Assembly (NCBI GenBank): GCA_016937155.1
Contig: JAFGWM010000050.1
Coordinates: forward strand, 1 to 38,968
DNA: 38,968 bases
From: Deltaproteobacteria bacterium
GTDB taxonomy: Bacteria > Myxococcota_A > Polyangia > HGW-17
Direction: 5' to 3'
Position 1 is the first letter of the stretch, and every line of letters starts with the position of its first letter. Shown here in pieces: positions 22,881-34,148 of this stretch. The notes under the pieces are model-generated. The model was not told the DNA's origin. It worked only from the letters and a program-made list of their open reading frames with translations, and searched no databases. The position numbers and the translations under genes are program-made.

Positions 22881-25424
22881 TTACCTCCTGCCTTTGTGTT
22901 TTTTTCCACAAAGCCTGGTTTTTACAATGATGCTTGTATCTGTATTCAGTTTTTTCCCGTAACTCATCACTTTCAGGTCACCACTCCTGACATCACCTGG
23001 CAGGGTTACCGTGGCCTCTGAAGAGGATTTTATTCTTGCTTTTAGGATTTTTTCACCCAGAAAAAACTTTGTCTTTCCTGTGAAATTAATGCCCCGTATG
23101 TTTATTTTATCACCACCACATGCAACATTTTTGTTTATGCTGATTACTCTGGAATAAGGTGGTGCTACAGTGAAATAATCTTCACTAACCCCGGTGCTTT
23201 TAGCACATGATACTCTGATATTTCCACTTGCTGCACCGGCGGGAACCTTTATCATCAGTGTTGTGTGGCTGTAACGTTTTATTACCTTCGCCTCTTTCCC
23301 ACCTTCAAAAAATACTTTTGCACCTGTACAGAAATTGGCGCCTTTCAGAGTGAGTTTGTCGTCAGTCCAACCCATGTCAGGTGAAACAGAGCTAATTTTC
23401 GGCACGGCATAATTAAGGGAAAAAGTGTGTCCACTGGAAAGTAAAAGATTTCCAGCTTTAAAAGAGATTTTGCCACTGGAAACTGAAGTCGTCTGAAGTT
23501 CCACTTCTGTAGGGCTTATGAACCTGCTTTTCACACGTTGGCCTCCTATGTAGTATAAAATCCTTCTTCTAAAATTACTTCCTTTGAGGGTAATCCAGGT
23601 ACCCGGAGGGCCTGACACTGGTGATACTGAAACGATATTACCAACAGGAGCAGTTATTTTTACTGCTGCAGAGGAAACCGAATTCATACCATGACAGCTC
23701 ACCTGAATTTTTCCCGGGAATGCTTTTTCCGGGAGTCTGGCAACGATACGTTCTGAAGTGGCTTTGACCACCTGAAGTTTAGCTGACAGGGAGTCCGATT
23801 TAAGTGATACATTCGGATTAATGCAGAAAGAACTTCCTGCAATTACAACTGTTGAGCTGTGCCAAAGGTTTGCCGGATAAAAGCCATGGATAACAGGTTT
23901 GCTGTAGGCAATTTTAAACCCGGATGATGTTGCGAACTGCTTAAGAGGTGATACTAAAGTGAATTTTCCGGATTTATTTCCAGGAATTACGAGTTTTATG
24001 AGATCCTGAGATACAAAAACAGGTCGTACAACCCTTTTTCCAAAAAGTATAATTGTTTTGGGATGGAAATTCTTACCATGAAGTCTCACAAGTGTTCCTG
24101 GAGGTCCATTTTCAGGAACAACTCTAAGAATTAGCGGATCCGGTGGAACTATTGCCAGAGAGTTTCCTGTTGATACTACGAAACTGCTGCACTTCAAGGA
24201 TATTTTCCCTGTCTGGCTTTTGTTGGGTATCTTAAACCTTATTTTGTCTGATGAGATGGAAATTATTTCTCGAACATGCAGATTCCCAACGTTTATTTCA
24301 GGACTCTTACAAAAATGCAAGCCTGTCAGTTCCACAGTATCTCCATACCAGCCTCTTCGGGGGAAATATTTTTTAATAAGGGGTCTCCACACAACATTGA
24401 AAACCATAAGTGAAGGAGATACTTTTCCATGGGACTGATGGTGGATTATATCAGTAGAAGCATTTGCCGGGATTTGAAGTTTGAAGGTGGAGGAATCAAT
24501 AAATTTTGAAATGTTGACCAATGAGCTCCCAATCCAGAATTTATCTTCGGAAGAGAAGTTGCTACCTTTAAGAGTAACCCATGTTCCTGGAGGTCCTGCA
24601 TCAGGGGATATTGAACTGATCGAACCATAAGGTGGTATTATACTTACTGATGGTCCCGCAACTGTTTTCCCGTGACAAAGAATTTCCAGTCTGCCGGAAG
24701 AAACATTGGAGGGAAGTTTTATTTTTAAAAAAGATTTTGCAACCCTGCTGAGTATAACAGCTTTTGAATTAAGTTTTACTACGGGGGTTTTACAGAAATT
24801 ACTACCACGTAGAGTAAGAATATCTCCGCTCCAGCCTTTTTCCGGGGAGACACCGGAGATTGAAGGCAATGGAACAACAGAATATTTAAATCTGCTCTTT
24901 ATTTTTTTCCCCTGATTTGTAAAGTAGATGACTCCGGTTTTAGCATTCCGAGGAATATGAAGCACAGCTTCTGATTCAGATTTAATTCGGGATTCCAGAA
25001 GAAGGTAATTCAGATAAAATCTGGTGTTTTGATTGAAAAAATAACCCCTGACCACAATATTTACATCATGTGGTCCCTTCGGGGGAAGAATATCGGTCAC
25101 CTGGGTATCATTTACAATAGTAAATAAAGTTGGAGATCTCAGATTTCTTCCATCTTGAGAAATTTCTATCCAACCGGTTTTTGATTTTTCCGGAATTTTA
25201 AAAGTGATTGTTCTGGCAGTTACCTTTATCAGTTTTATTTCACTGGAATTCATCATAACTTTTACAGAATCTTTGTTAAAACCACTTCCTGATAACCTGA
25301 CTGTGGTTCCCCAGGCACCTTTTGATGGTTTCATGGTCGAAAATTTCCATACGCCGAAAGCGTCATGAAGATGAAAACTGATAAATATCACTGTAAGCAG
25401 AAAAATATTTTTATTGACTGACAT
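22881..25424 (-). CDS. Secreted protein of ten IPT/TIG-like repeats
   Basis: An 847-residue exported protein built almost wholly of immunoglobulin-like IPT/TIG domains of about 80-85 residues, ten by my count. Each opens with a P-x3-G motif and G-x-N/S-F. From the third onwards two types alternate: one with G-W-x-x-D then N-F-C and a second Cys late in the domain (L-C-H-G, K-C-S-S, S-C-H-G, S-C-A-K); one with G-P-P-G-T-W-x-T-L-K-G-S-N-F and no Cys. The Cys pairs probably form disulfides within the first type. The signal peptide is residues 1-23; no anchor or sorting signal is seen at the basic C-terminus. GGAGG lies six bases before the ATG. An extended adhesive or structural fibre is the likely role. 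Confidence 0.88.
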   Translation of the reverse strand: MSVNKNIFLLTVIFISFHLHDAFGVWKFSTMKPSKGAWGTTVRLSGSGFNKDSVKVMMNSSEIKLIKVTARTITFKIPEKSKTGWIEISQDGRNLRSPTLFTIVNDTQVTDILPPKGPHDVNIVVRGYFFNQNTRFYLNYLLLESRIKSESEAVLHIPRNAKTGVIYFTNQGKKIKSRFKYSVVPLPSISGVSPEKGWSGDILTLRGSNFCKTPVVKLNSKAVILSRVAKSFLKIKLPSNVSSGRLEILCHGKTVAGPSVSIIPPYGSISSISPDAGPPGTWVTLKGSNFSSEDKFWIGSSLVNISKFIDSSTFKLQIPANASTDIIHHQSHGKVSPSLMVFNVVWRPLIKKYFPRRGWYGDTVELTGLHFCKSPEINVGNLHVREIISISSDKIRFKIPNKSQTGKISLKCSSFVVSTGNSLAIVPPDPLILRVVPENGPPGTLVRLHGKNFHPKTIILFGKRVVRPVFVSQDLIKLVIPGNKSGKFTLVSPLKQFATSSGFKIAYSKPVIHGFYPANLWHSSTVVIAGSSFCINPNVSLKSDSLSAKLQVVKATSERIVARLPEKAFPGKIQVSCHGMNSVSSAAVKITAPVGNIVSVSPVSGPPGTWITLKGSNFRRRILYYIGGQRVKSRFISPTEVELQTTSVSSGKISFKAGNLLLSSGHTFSLNYAVPKISSVSPDMGWTDDKLTLKGANFCTGAKVFFEGGKEAKVIKRYSHTTLMIKVPAGAASGNIRVSCAKSTGVSEDYFTVAPPYSRVISINKNVACGGDKINIRGINFTGKTKFFLGEKILKARIKSSSEATVTLPGDVRSGDLKVMSYGKKLNTDTSIIVKTRLCGKKHKGRR

Positions 25425-25527
25425 ATAATGCCTCCAGAGGATATTTGTACGTTGTATCTGGTGGTAGATTCAAGCTGATTTTTTATATCGAAAAGATTTT
25501 TATCAAATTGGGGGAGAGTGAGTATAT

Positions 25528-28080
25528 TTAGCGGATGAAAATTGCTCCATTCTGATTATACACACCTGATGAATTCCAGTGGCTGTGTACTCCATAATAC
25601 CAAAAAGGAGAATTATTCCCTTCGAAAGTAGTAAAAAGTCTGCCGTACCCCTGATGTCCAGTTGTTGCAGTTCCTGAATTGCAATGATTGGTTTTTGTAT
25701 CCTGACCATCAATAATATGCAGTCCGAATTCATTATAAGGATCTGCTTCAAATGGAGTAATATTTGCGGCTGTTGTGCAGGCATATGCATCTTCAGTGAA
25801 TACTGAACCATCGGAGTTATAAACAGTAAATGGACCGTATGTATTTTCCATACATAATGAATTGTGATCAAAATAATTACAATCTGTTGGTAGTACTCCT
25901 GTTATATAGTCATCTGTACTACCACCAACATAAGCTAAAAACTCACCACCCGATAAAGAGTATAGCTGGCTTGCATCTATGCTGACAGCTGCAATGGATG
26001 CGTTATTGGCATCATCCTGAAACATTGTTTGAGGAAATGTTTCCGATGTTGCAAGACTATGATAAAAGCTTCCTCCGGGACGTGGATATGAATTTGTGAA
26101 GTTTACAGGTCTCCAATAACCGTATCCGTAATAAACCACCATCGTCCAGCCACCCCCTTCGGTTTCCATATCGCACCAGGTGTAAAATGCTGGATTAGGC
26201 CCGGCTCCATCAGTATCAATTATGTATGTTCCTGATTTTATACCGGGATAGTTCTGGAGTATATCCAAACATGAAGTTCCCTGAATCCGCTTTCTCACAA
26301 ATGCCCTGTGGATGGTGCTGGACATTGAATTGTTTACTGCGTTATCACTTTCCCAGACACCTGTGGCGCCCCTGATAGTAAATCTGTATGTGTTTTCTTT
26401 TTGAAATGGATTTTCAGTTAATGAAAAATCGCCTCTGTCTGAATTTCCGGAATCGACTTCTCCCGGAAGAAATGCTGTGTGATCACTGTAAGCTTTGTAG
26501 TTATATTGAGGACTGCAATTTCCTATTCCTGTATTGAAATAATCTATGCAGCCATTGTCTGCCGTGGAGAAATTAATGATTCTGCTGTGAGAACTTGTCC
26601 GGGAATAAAATCTCATCTCGTTGAAATCCATTTTTTGAATCATATCAGACGAAAGATGCCCGAATATATCAGGATTTGAACTTTCATCAGTACCAAGAGT
26701 GTCTGAACCCAGTAATACAAATCTGGTATCAATAACATTAAGATCAGGGTTTGTATTTGCTGCATGGGAATAATTCATGACCATAGTCCACCCGCCGCCA
26801 TCAGTACGCTGATCACAGTGTGCCTGATGAATTGTACCTGCCACTGTGATAAAATAGGTGCCATTTATTCCATCCGCTCCATGATTCCAGACTGTATCTG
26901 TCAGTGCATATTCCTCACAGCTTTCTCTGACAGGTTCAGGAGTATCATTTGTAGAACATATCACATATCCCTGAAATGAAGGGCTTACATAGTTGTTTGA
27001 ATCATCCCAGCCACCCCATGATGTTCCATTTTCAAACCACAGATAGAGGGAATAGGCCGTTTGATTATTTCCACTGGGCTCTGTACCTGTATAAGTCCAG
27101 TTTGTATCTGAAAGGTAAAAAGAGCAGGGAGAGCCATTACACATTCCCTGAAAATTGTTTAATCCTACAGAACCATCTGATTTCGGAAAAACATTTACAA
27201 TATTAGGAATTTGACCATCATTGAAATCCTGAATGGAGAGAGCATGAGCTCTGGTCCTGGGTACTATTACCTCCATTCCGAAGGCACTGCATATTTCACG
27301 GTATGTATCCTGATTTGTGGTCAGAAGTGTACTCTCAAGTTTCAGCATAGTGTATCCAAGTGCTCCGTCGGATTCCATGTCGCACCAAACATCGACCTCA
27401 CCACCCGTACCGGTGTTTATGGTGTAATAACCACTAGGAGTGGAAGGGTGACTCATAATTATTCTTCTGCATGAAGTAGGTATACAACTGAATCCATCGC
27501 CAGTATAACCAGTGTTACATTCACAGGTATACCCAGTGTCATTGCTAATACACTGTGCATCACCGTGGCAGGCATTATCAGCACAATTGTCATTTTCGGT
27601 ACATGAAAAACCATTACCGGAATATCCTGCTTTGCATTCACACTCATAGGAACCATTGATATTTGTACAGGTGGCATTTTCATCACATGGATGAGTGAGA
27701 CACTCGTTTATATCTTTGCATTCACCTTCATCCCATTCATAGCCTTCATCACATCCACAAAATACTGATGCATCACCTTCAACGCAGTATCCTTCCCCAC
27801 AGTCACCGCTGTCAGTGATGCCGTCACAGTCGTTATCCAAAAAATCGCATGAATATTCATGCTCCTGAAATCCTTCAATGATTGTATAATCCGGTTCCTC
27901 CCATTTACCCTGGATACAGACTTTCAGGGAACCAGAACATACCCCATATTGCATGTCTCCGAGTGGAGCTTCTCCCTCGCATTCCTCAGTGGTTATCAGA
28001 TCCGGGGCAGTTGTATCAAAAGCACAGCCGGCAGAAACGGATAAAACAGTTACTGCCAGAATACACAAAAAATTCTTCAT
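25528..28080 (-). CDS. Lipoprotein with MopE-like, EGF and fibrinogen-like domains
   Basis: An 850-residue lipoprotein (signal peptide ending V-S-A-G-C). Modules in order: a Cys-rich start with the MopE-type metal-binding motif C-D-F-L-D-N-D-C-D-G-I near residue 80; a Cys-rich linker; a calcium-binding EGF domain opening D-I-N-E-C with the C-x-N-x4-Y-x-C-x-C pattern (about 123-160); a second EGF domain (about 164-199); then three regions with the fibrinogen C-terminal signature (G-x-Y-x-I, W/H-C-D-M-E/Q, G-G-G-W-T-M-V) starting near residues 203, 390 and 605. The first has the signature degraded to A-L-G-Y-T-M-L. This animal-like arrangement suggests calcium-dependent recognition of glycans or other cells. 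It is 103 bp upstream of the TIG gene on the same strand. Confidence 0.88.
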   Translation of the reverse strand: MKNFLCILAVTVLSVSAGCAFDTTAPDLITTEECEGEAPLGDMQYGVCSGSLKVCIQGKWEEPDYTIIEGFQEHEYSCDFLDNDCDGITDSGDCGEGYCVEGDASVFCGCDEGYEWDEGECKDINECLTHPCDENATCTNINGSYECECKAGYSGNGFSCTENDNCADNACHGDAQCISNDTGYTCECNTGYTGDGFSCIPTSCRRIIMSHPSTPSGYYTINTGTGGEVDVWCDMESDGALGYTMLKLESTLLTTNQDTYREICSAFGMEVIVPRTRAHALSIQDFNDGQIPNIVNVFPKSDGSVGLNNFQGMCNGSPCSFYLSDTNWTYTGTEPSGNNQTAYSLYLWFENGTSWGGWDDSNNYVSPSFQGYVICSTNDTPEPVRESCEEYALTDTVWNHGADGINGTYFITVAGTIHQAHCDQRTDGGGWTMVMNYSHAANTNPDLNVIDTRFVLLGSDTLGTDESSNPDIFGHLSSDMIQKMDFNEMRFYSRTSSHSRIINFSTADNGCIDYFNTGIGNCSPQYNYKAYSDHTAFLPGEVDSGNSDRGDFSLTENPFQKENTYRFTIRGATGVWESDNAVNNSMSSTIHRAFVRKRIQGTSCLDILQNYPGIKSGTYIIDTDGAGPNPAFYTWCDMETEGGGWTMVVYYGYGYWRPVNFTNSYPRPGGSFYHSLATSETFPQTMFQDDANNASIAAVSIDASQLYSLSGGEFLAYVGGSTDDYITGVLPTDCNYFDHNSLCMENTYGPFTVYNSDGSVFTEDAYACTTAANITPFEADPYNEFGLHIIDGQDTKTNHCNSGTATTGHQGYGRLFTTFEGNNSPFWYYGVHSHWNSSGVYNQNGAIFIR

Positions 28081-28227
28081 AGGAATATCCTCAAAAATAT
28101 AAGTTAAAAAAGTGGGCGATAAAACACCCGGTATTTCACATCAGTAATTTACCTCAATATAATGCAAAAACAACAATCATAAATCAATGTGTTTTCAAAT
28201 TTCTGAACTGACAATGAGAGTGAGTGA

Positions 28228-28242
28228 AGGATAATTTATCCT
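28228..28242. promoter_or_regulatory. Perfect 15-bp palindrome in divergent intergenic region
   Basis: AGGATAA and TTATCCT flank a single central T, giving a perfect inverted repeat in the 284-bp gap between the EGF/fibrinogen-like lipoprotein gene and tgt-mnmD. A second AT-rich inverted repeat (ATCTTTT/AAAAGAT) lies at 28249-28264. Either could be an operator for a dimeric regulator; no regulator gene adjoins, so this is a candidate site only. Confidence 0.3.
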
Positions 28243-28317
28243 GGACGGATCTTTTTTAAAAGATAAGGTTTAAAGCCCAAGTGACTTGTGATTGTATTGG
28301 AAAACGTGTATTTTCCC

Positions 28318-28343
28318 GGGTTCAGAACACCAGAACCCTTTTT
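28318..28343 (+). terminator. Intrinsic-terminator-like hairpin in the tgt-mnmD leader
   Basis: GGGTTC at 28318-28323 pairs perfectly with GAACCC at 28333-28338 around a nine-base loop, and five T residues follow at 28339-28343. This is the form of a Rho-independent terminator on the plus strand, yet there is no plus-strand gene upstream and the tgt-mnmD start codon is only 21 bases further on. It may be an attenuator in the leader of that gene, or the end of an unseen small transcript. A preQ1 riboswitch was considered but the A-rich tail of that class is absent. Confidence 0.5.
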
Positions 28344-28355
28344 ACAGTAATATAA

Positions 28356-30377
<2,022 letters not shown>

Positions 30378-30449
30378 GATAATTACCGATGGCAGTTGGG
30401 AGTGTTACCGGATTATTGAGATGGAACCGAATACCTTGTACTTCCATTC

Positions 30450-30478
30450 TTGACCATGTTGTAATAGTGAATTAGAAC
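30450..30478 (+). promoter_or_regulatory. Candidate sigma-70 promoter of the FAD/Fe-S dehydrogenase operon
   Basis: TTGACC at 30450-30455 matches five of six -35 bases; after exactly 17 bases TAGAAC at 30473-30478 matches four of six -10 bases. It lies about 140 bases ahead of the dehydrogenase start in an otherwise featureless 243-bp gap. The long leader that would result contains no structure I recognise. Confidence 0.35.
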
Positions 30479-30620
30479 ATTGTGCACGGGAATTGATATT
30501 TATTTCACTTGCTGACAGTTTAGTTGTTCATTACGTTAGGAAATTCACGATATTAGCATTATCAGGTTTTTTTCTTGAAAGATTTTTACCTTAAAAAAAA
30601 AGATCTTCCTGGAGTTAACT

Positions 30621-32876
30621 ATGAGCAGACGAATCCAGAATCATCCTGTCCTTGGAAAAAAAGAGGGTAAAGAAGTTACATTTTCATTTGATGGAAAACA
30701 ATTGAAGGGACTTAAAGGTGAGATGGTTGCTACCGCTCTGTATGCAAATGATATCAGAGTGTTTGGCCATCATCACAGAGACGGAGGACCACAGGGAATA
30801 TTCTGTGCAAATGGTCAGTGCAGTCAATGTATGGTTATGATTAATGGTAAACCTGTGAAAAGCTGTATGGTTCCTCTTGAAGCGGGGATGTGTGTAAATC
30901 CTATGGACTCACTTCCTTCACTAACAGATGATACCATGCCCTCCGGTACCCCTGAGCCTGAGATTTTTGAATGTGAAGTCCTTATTATTGGTGCCGGTCC
31001 CGCCGGTTTGAATGCTGCAGCCGAGCTTGGTAGTTTCGGTGTACACTGCATAATATGTGATGACAAAAATGAGGCCGGTGGAAAACTTAGTCTGCAGACA
31101 CATAATTTTTTCGGAAGTGTGAAGGACTGTTATGCAGGAACCAGAGGAATTGATATTGGTCACATTCTTACAGAGAATCTTGCTGAATATGAATCTGTTG
31201 AACTCTGGCTTAACAGCACTGTTGTTGCGGCTTACTGGGATCGTACATTTGGTGTTTCAACAGGTGGCGAATTCAAAATTATAAAACCTTCTTCGGTTCT
31301 TATTGCTACAGGTGCTAGAGAACGTACACTTGTCTTTCCAGGATGTGATCTTCCTGGTGTGTATGGCGCTGGAGCATTCCAAACACTTGTTAACAGGGAT
31401 CAGATTAAAAGCAGTGATCGACTGTTTATTATTGGTGGTGGAAATGTTGGGCTGATTGCCGGCTATCATGCACTTCAGGCTGGAATTGATGTCACAGGGC
31501 TTGTGGAGGCACTTGATCATTGCGGAGGCTATAAGGTTCACGAGGATAAAATCCGGAGACTTGGAATTCCGGTGTGGACTTCCCATACCGTTGTAAAAGT
31601 AGCAGGCGCCGGAAAAGTTGAGGAAATAACAATTGCCGCTATTGATAAGGATTTTAAAATCATTGAAGGAACAGAGAAAACTTTTGCAGTTGATACTGTT
31701 TTAGTGGCTGTGGGGCTGTCCCCTGTAAATGAGCTTCAGTTTAAGGCTATGGAATATGGTGTAAAAACATACAGTGCAGGCGATGCGGAGGAAATAGCAG
31801 AAGCCAGCGCTGCAATTTTCAGTGGTAAAATAACAGGAAGGAAAATTGCCCAGGATTTGGGATATGAAATTGAAATCCCCGAAAGGTGGGAAACCCTGTC
31901 AGGTATTCTGAAAAGTAGACCTGGGAAAACTTGGAGAGAACGTCCCCAGTCTTTTGGAATAAATGCAGGATTCAATGAGTATGGCAGAAAAATATTTGAA
32001 ATGAATCCTTCTTCGGGAGATGCATTTTACACAAGATTTTCAGATGACTTCGGATTGAATTTAAATCAGGATGATTCTAAATATTCCCTTGAAGAGATAA
32101 TGAAAAGAAGTGAACTCCTTTCCACCAGATCGGAAGTGGAGCTGCCAGTTCATCCGGTAATACACTGTGTGCAGGAAATTCCATGCAATCCCTGCACAAC
32201 AGCATGTCCTCTTGATAGTATCCGGATTCATGGTTCAATAATGGGGCTCCCGGAGTTTTCCGGGAAATGTTTTGGATGTGCCAAGTGTGTTCTGGCCTGT
32301 CCCGGTCTGGCTATCACTCTTGTGGATACTACATATGATCGGGAACGGATTTTTGCTGCTGTAATTTTGCCCTATGAGTTTCTTGATAATAATCCAGGTG
32401 ATAAGGATGGTTATCTTCCGGTTACAGATCTTGAGGGGGATATAATCGGGAAAGGTATGGTTCTTTCTGTTCGTGATGAATACAGAGGAGATAGAAGAAA
32501 ACTTATCACACTGAAGGTTCCATGGGATATAAGAAATAAAGTAGCAGGTTTCCGGCTTCGTCCTGCCGAAGATCAACTTATAGAGCCTGTATATGAACCG
32601 GAAGATGATCCCATTGTCTGTTTATGTGAGCGGGTGAGAAAAAGTGAAATTGTGGCGCAAATTAGAGCTGGTGTGATGGATATGAACCAGTTAAAGGCAA
32701 CAATAAGAACAGGAATGGGGGCATGCGGCGGGAAGACCTGCACTGATCAGATTTTAAGAATTTATCGTGAGGAGGGTGTTGATATAAGTAAGGTGACAAG
32801 ACCAACACTGAGACCCTTTATCGCAGAAGTTCATCTTGGCGATTTCCTTACTGCAAAGGGAGAAGAGAATGAATAA
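30621..32876 (+). CDS. FAD/Fe-S dehydrogenase alpha subunit (sarcosine/hydroxyproline oxidase-like)
   Basis: A 751-residue multi-cofactor subunit of the SoxA/HcnAB/LhpA type. Domains in order: a short [2Fe-2S] ferredoxin with C62, C67, C70 and C82; an FAD/NAD disulfide-reductase-like core with I-G-A-G-P-A-G-L near 123-130 and a second nucleotide site I-I-G-G-G-N-V-G; a two-cluster [4Fe-4S] insert (C-x2-C-x3-C-P and C-x2-C-x3-C-P, about 545-590); and a C-terminal BFD-like [2Fe-2S] domain (C-L-C-E then A-C-G-G-K-T-C). Together with the following flavoprotein it would oxidise an N-substituted amino acid (sarcosine, proline, hydroxyproline or an opine) and pass electrons through the clusters to an acceptor other than oxygen. 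GGAG lies six bases before the ATG. Substrate not determinable here. Confidence 0.85.
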   Translation: MSRRIQNHPVLGKKEGKEVTFSFDGKQLKGLKGEMVATALYANDIRVFGHHHRDGGPQGIFCANGQCSQCMVMINGKPVKSCMVPLEAGMCVNPMDSLPSLTDDTMPSGTPEPEIFECEVLIIGAGPAGLNAAAELGSFGVHCIICDDKNEAGGKLSLQTHNFFGSVKDCYAGTRGIDIGHILTENLAEYESVELWLNSTVVAAYWDRTFGVSTGGEFKIIKPSSVLIATGARERTLVFPGCDLPGVYGAGAFQTLVNRDQIKSSDRLFIIGGGNVGLIAGYHALQAGIDVTGLVEALDHCGGYKVHEDKIRRLGIPVWTSHTVVKVAGAGKVEEITIAAIDKDFKIIEGTEKTFAVDTVLVAVGLSPVNELQFKAMEYGVKTYSAGDAEEIAEASAAIFSGKITGRKIAQDLGYEIEIPERWETLSGILKSRPGKTWRERPQSFGINAGFNEYGRKIFEMNPSSGDAFYTRFSDDFGLNLNQDDSKYSLEEIMKRSELLSTRSEVELPVHPVIHCVQEIPCNPCTTACPLDSIRIHGSIMGLPEFSGKCFGCAKCVLACPGLAITLVDTTYDRERIFAAVILPYEFLDNNPGDKDGYLPVTDLEGDIIGKGMVLSVRDEYRGDRRKLITLKVPWDIRNKVAGFRLRPAEDQLIEPVYEPEDDPIVCLCERVRKSEIVAQIRAGVMDMNQLKATIRTGMGACGGKTCTDQILRIYREEGVDISKVTRPTLRPFIAEVHLGDFLTAKGEENE

Positions 32877-34035
32877 TAATACTTTTGACGTAATTATTGT
32901 TGGTGCTGGAAGTGTAGGGAATCCTGCAGCTCTCTTTTTATCCGAAGCTGGTTTGAAAGTTCTTGTTCTGGATAAAAGAGCCAGTGCTGGACAAGGTGAA
33001 AATAAAGCGGCCATAGGTGGTGTTCGAGCCACACATAGCGATGGCGCAAAAATAATGACATCCATTGAAAGTCTTAAAGTATTCTCCACATGGAAGGAAA
33101 AATATGGTGACAATATAGACTGGAAAACCGGAGGATACTGTTTCCCTGTTTACACGGAGTCACTGGAAAATCAACTGAAGGGATATTTTGATATTCAGCG
33201 TTCCTTTGGTCTGGAAATAAACTGGATGACCCCGGATGAAATTTCAGAGCTGGTTCCCGGGATAAATATGGAAGGACTTAGGGGTGGAACTTATTCTCCT
33301 GGCGATGGGCAGGTATCGCCACTCAAGATGGCTTCTTTTTGTTATTTTCAGGCCAGGAAAGCGGGTGCTCAATACAATTTCAATGAAACTGTCGTCAACT
33401 ATATACATGATCATGAAAAAATTTCAGGAGTAATAACAAACAGGGGCAGATATTATGCGGATAGGGTCGTTATTGCCACTGGAGCAGATGCAGCACTTCA
33501 CGGAGTAATGCTGAATCGGGAAATTCCTGTAAATCCTGATTCCCATGAGGCAGGTATAAGTGCCCCTGTTGCCAAATTTTTACCACCGCTGGTTGTTGAT
33601 ATGAGGCCTGGTCCAGAGGGAAAAACCGCTAATTTTTATTTTGGACAGGCAAGTGGTGGCCAGATTATTTTCTGCTATACACCGAAACCGGCAATAGTCG
33701 GTAATAACAGGGAAGGGCTTTCGGAGTTTATGCCTGTACTGGCGAATCGGTTGATTACTCTGATGCCGAGATTCAAAAATCTGCTTATTCGAAAAACGTG
33801 GAGAGGCTTGTATCCTATGACCCCGGATGGTGTTCCTATAATAGATTATGATACTAAACTGAATGGATTAATCTGGGCTGTGGGAATGTGCGGGCAGGGA
33901 TTCATGCTTGGACCTGGAGTTGCAAAAAATATTACGTCAATGATAGTTGACTCAAAACCCATGCTTCCGGAAGATGTGCAGAAAATGTACTCACTTTCAC
34001 GTAACTTTTACGAAAAAACAGAAGCTTTCAAATAG
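32869..34035 (+). CDS. FAD-dependent amino acid oxidoreductase, beta subunit (DAO family)
   Basis: A 388-residue flavoprotein of the D-amino-acid/sarcosine oxidase (DAO) family, predicted to be the catalytic partner of the preceding subunit. The dinucleotide-binding motif V-G-A-G-S-V-G-N-P-A-A is near residues 10-20, followed by V-L-D-K-R. The G-G-V-R-A-T-H-S segment and the terminal motif G-L-Y-P-M-T-P-D-G-V-P-I-I-D, then G-M-C-G-Q-G-F-M-L-G-P-G-V-A, are typical of sarcosine oxidase beta and hydroxyproline dehydrogenase beta chains. I start at the ATG at 32869, within an AAGGGAGAAGAG purine tract; it overlaps the alpha-subunit stop by 8 bp, so the two chains are translationally coupled. A longer in-frame start lies inside the upstream gene and is unlikely. 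Confidence 0.88.
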   Translation: MNNNTFDVIIVGAGSVGNPAALFLSEAGLKVLVLDKRASAGQGENKAAIGGVRATHSDGAKIMTSIESLKVFSTWKEKYGDNIDWKTGGYCFPVYTESLENQLKGYFDIQRSFGLEINWMTPDEISELVPGINMEGLRGGTYSPGDGQVSPLKMASFCYFQARKAGAQYNFNETVVNYIHDHEKISGVITNRGRYYADRVVIATGADAALHGVMLNREIPVNPDSHEAGISAPVAKFLPPLVVDMRPGPEGKTANFYFGQASGGQIIFCYTPKPAIVGNNREGLSEFMPVLANRLITLMPRFKNLLIRKTWRGLYPMTPDGVPIIDYDTKLNGLIWAVGMCGQGFMLGPGVAKNITSMIVDSKPMLPEDVQKMYSLSRNFYEKTEAFK

Positions 34036-34148
34036 TGCATCTGGAAAAATAGCCAGATCTGCAATCCTCCGTTACAATATAAATTTCAACACAAAATAAA
34101 ACAAATGATTAAACCATTAAAATATAAGGGGAATAATCAGTGGAATGG

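Noticed and set aside
25503-25871. Minus-strand open frame of about 122 codons overlapping the end of the EGF/fibrinogen-like gene
   Set aside because: Alternative frame of a clear coding region, with biased composition and no motif.
34039-34058. Terminator after the dehydrogenase operon
   Set aside because: ATCTGG and CCAGAT form a hairpin with an eight-base loop directly behind the stop codon, but no T tract follows.
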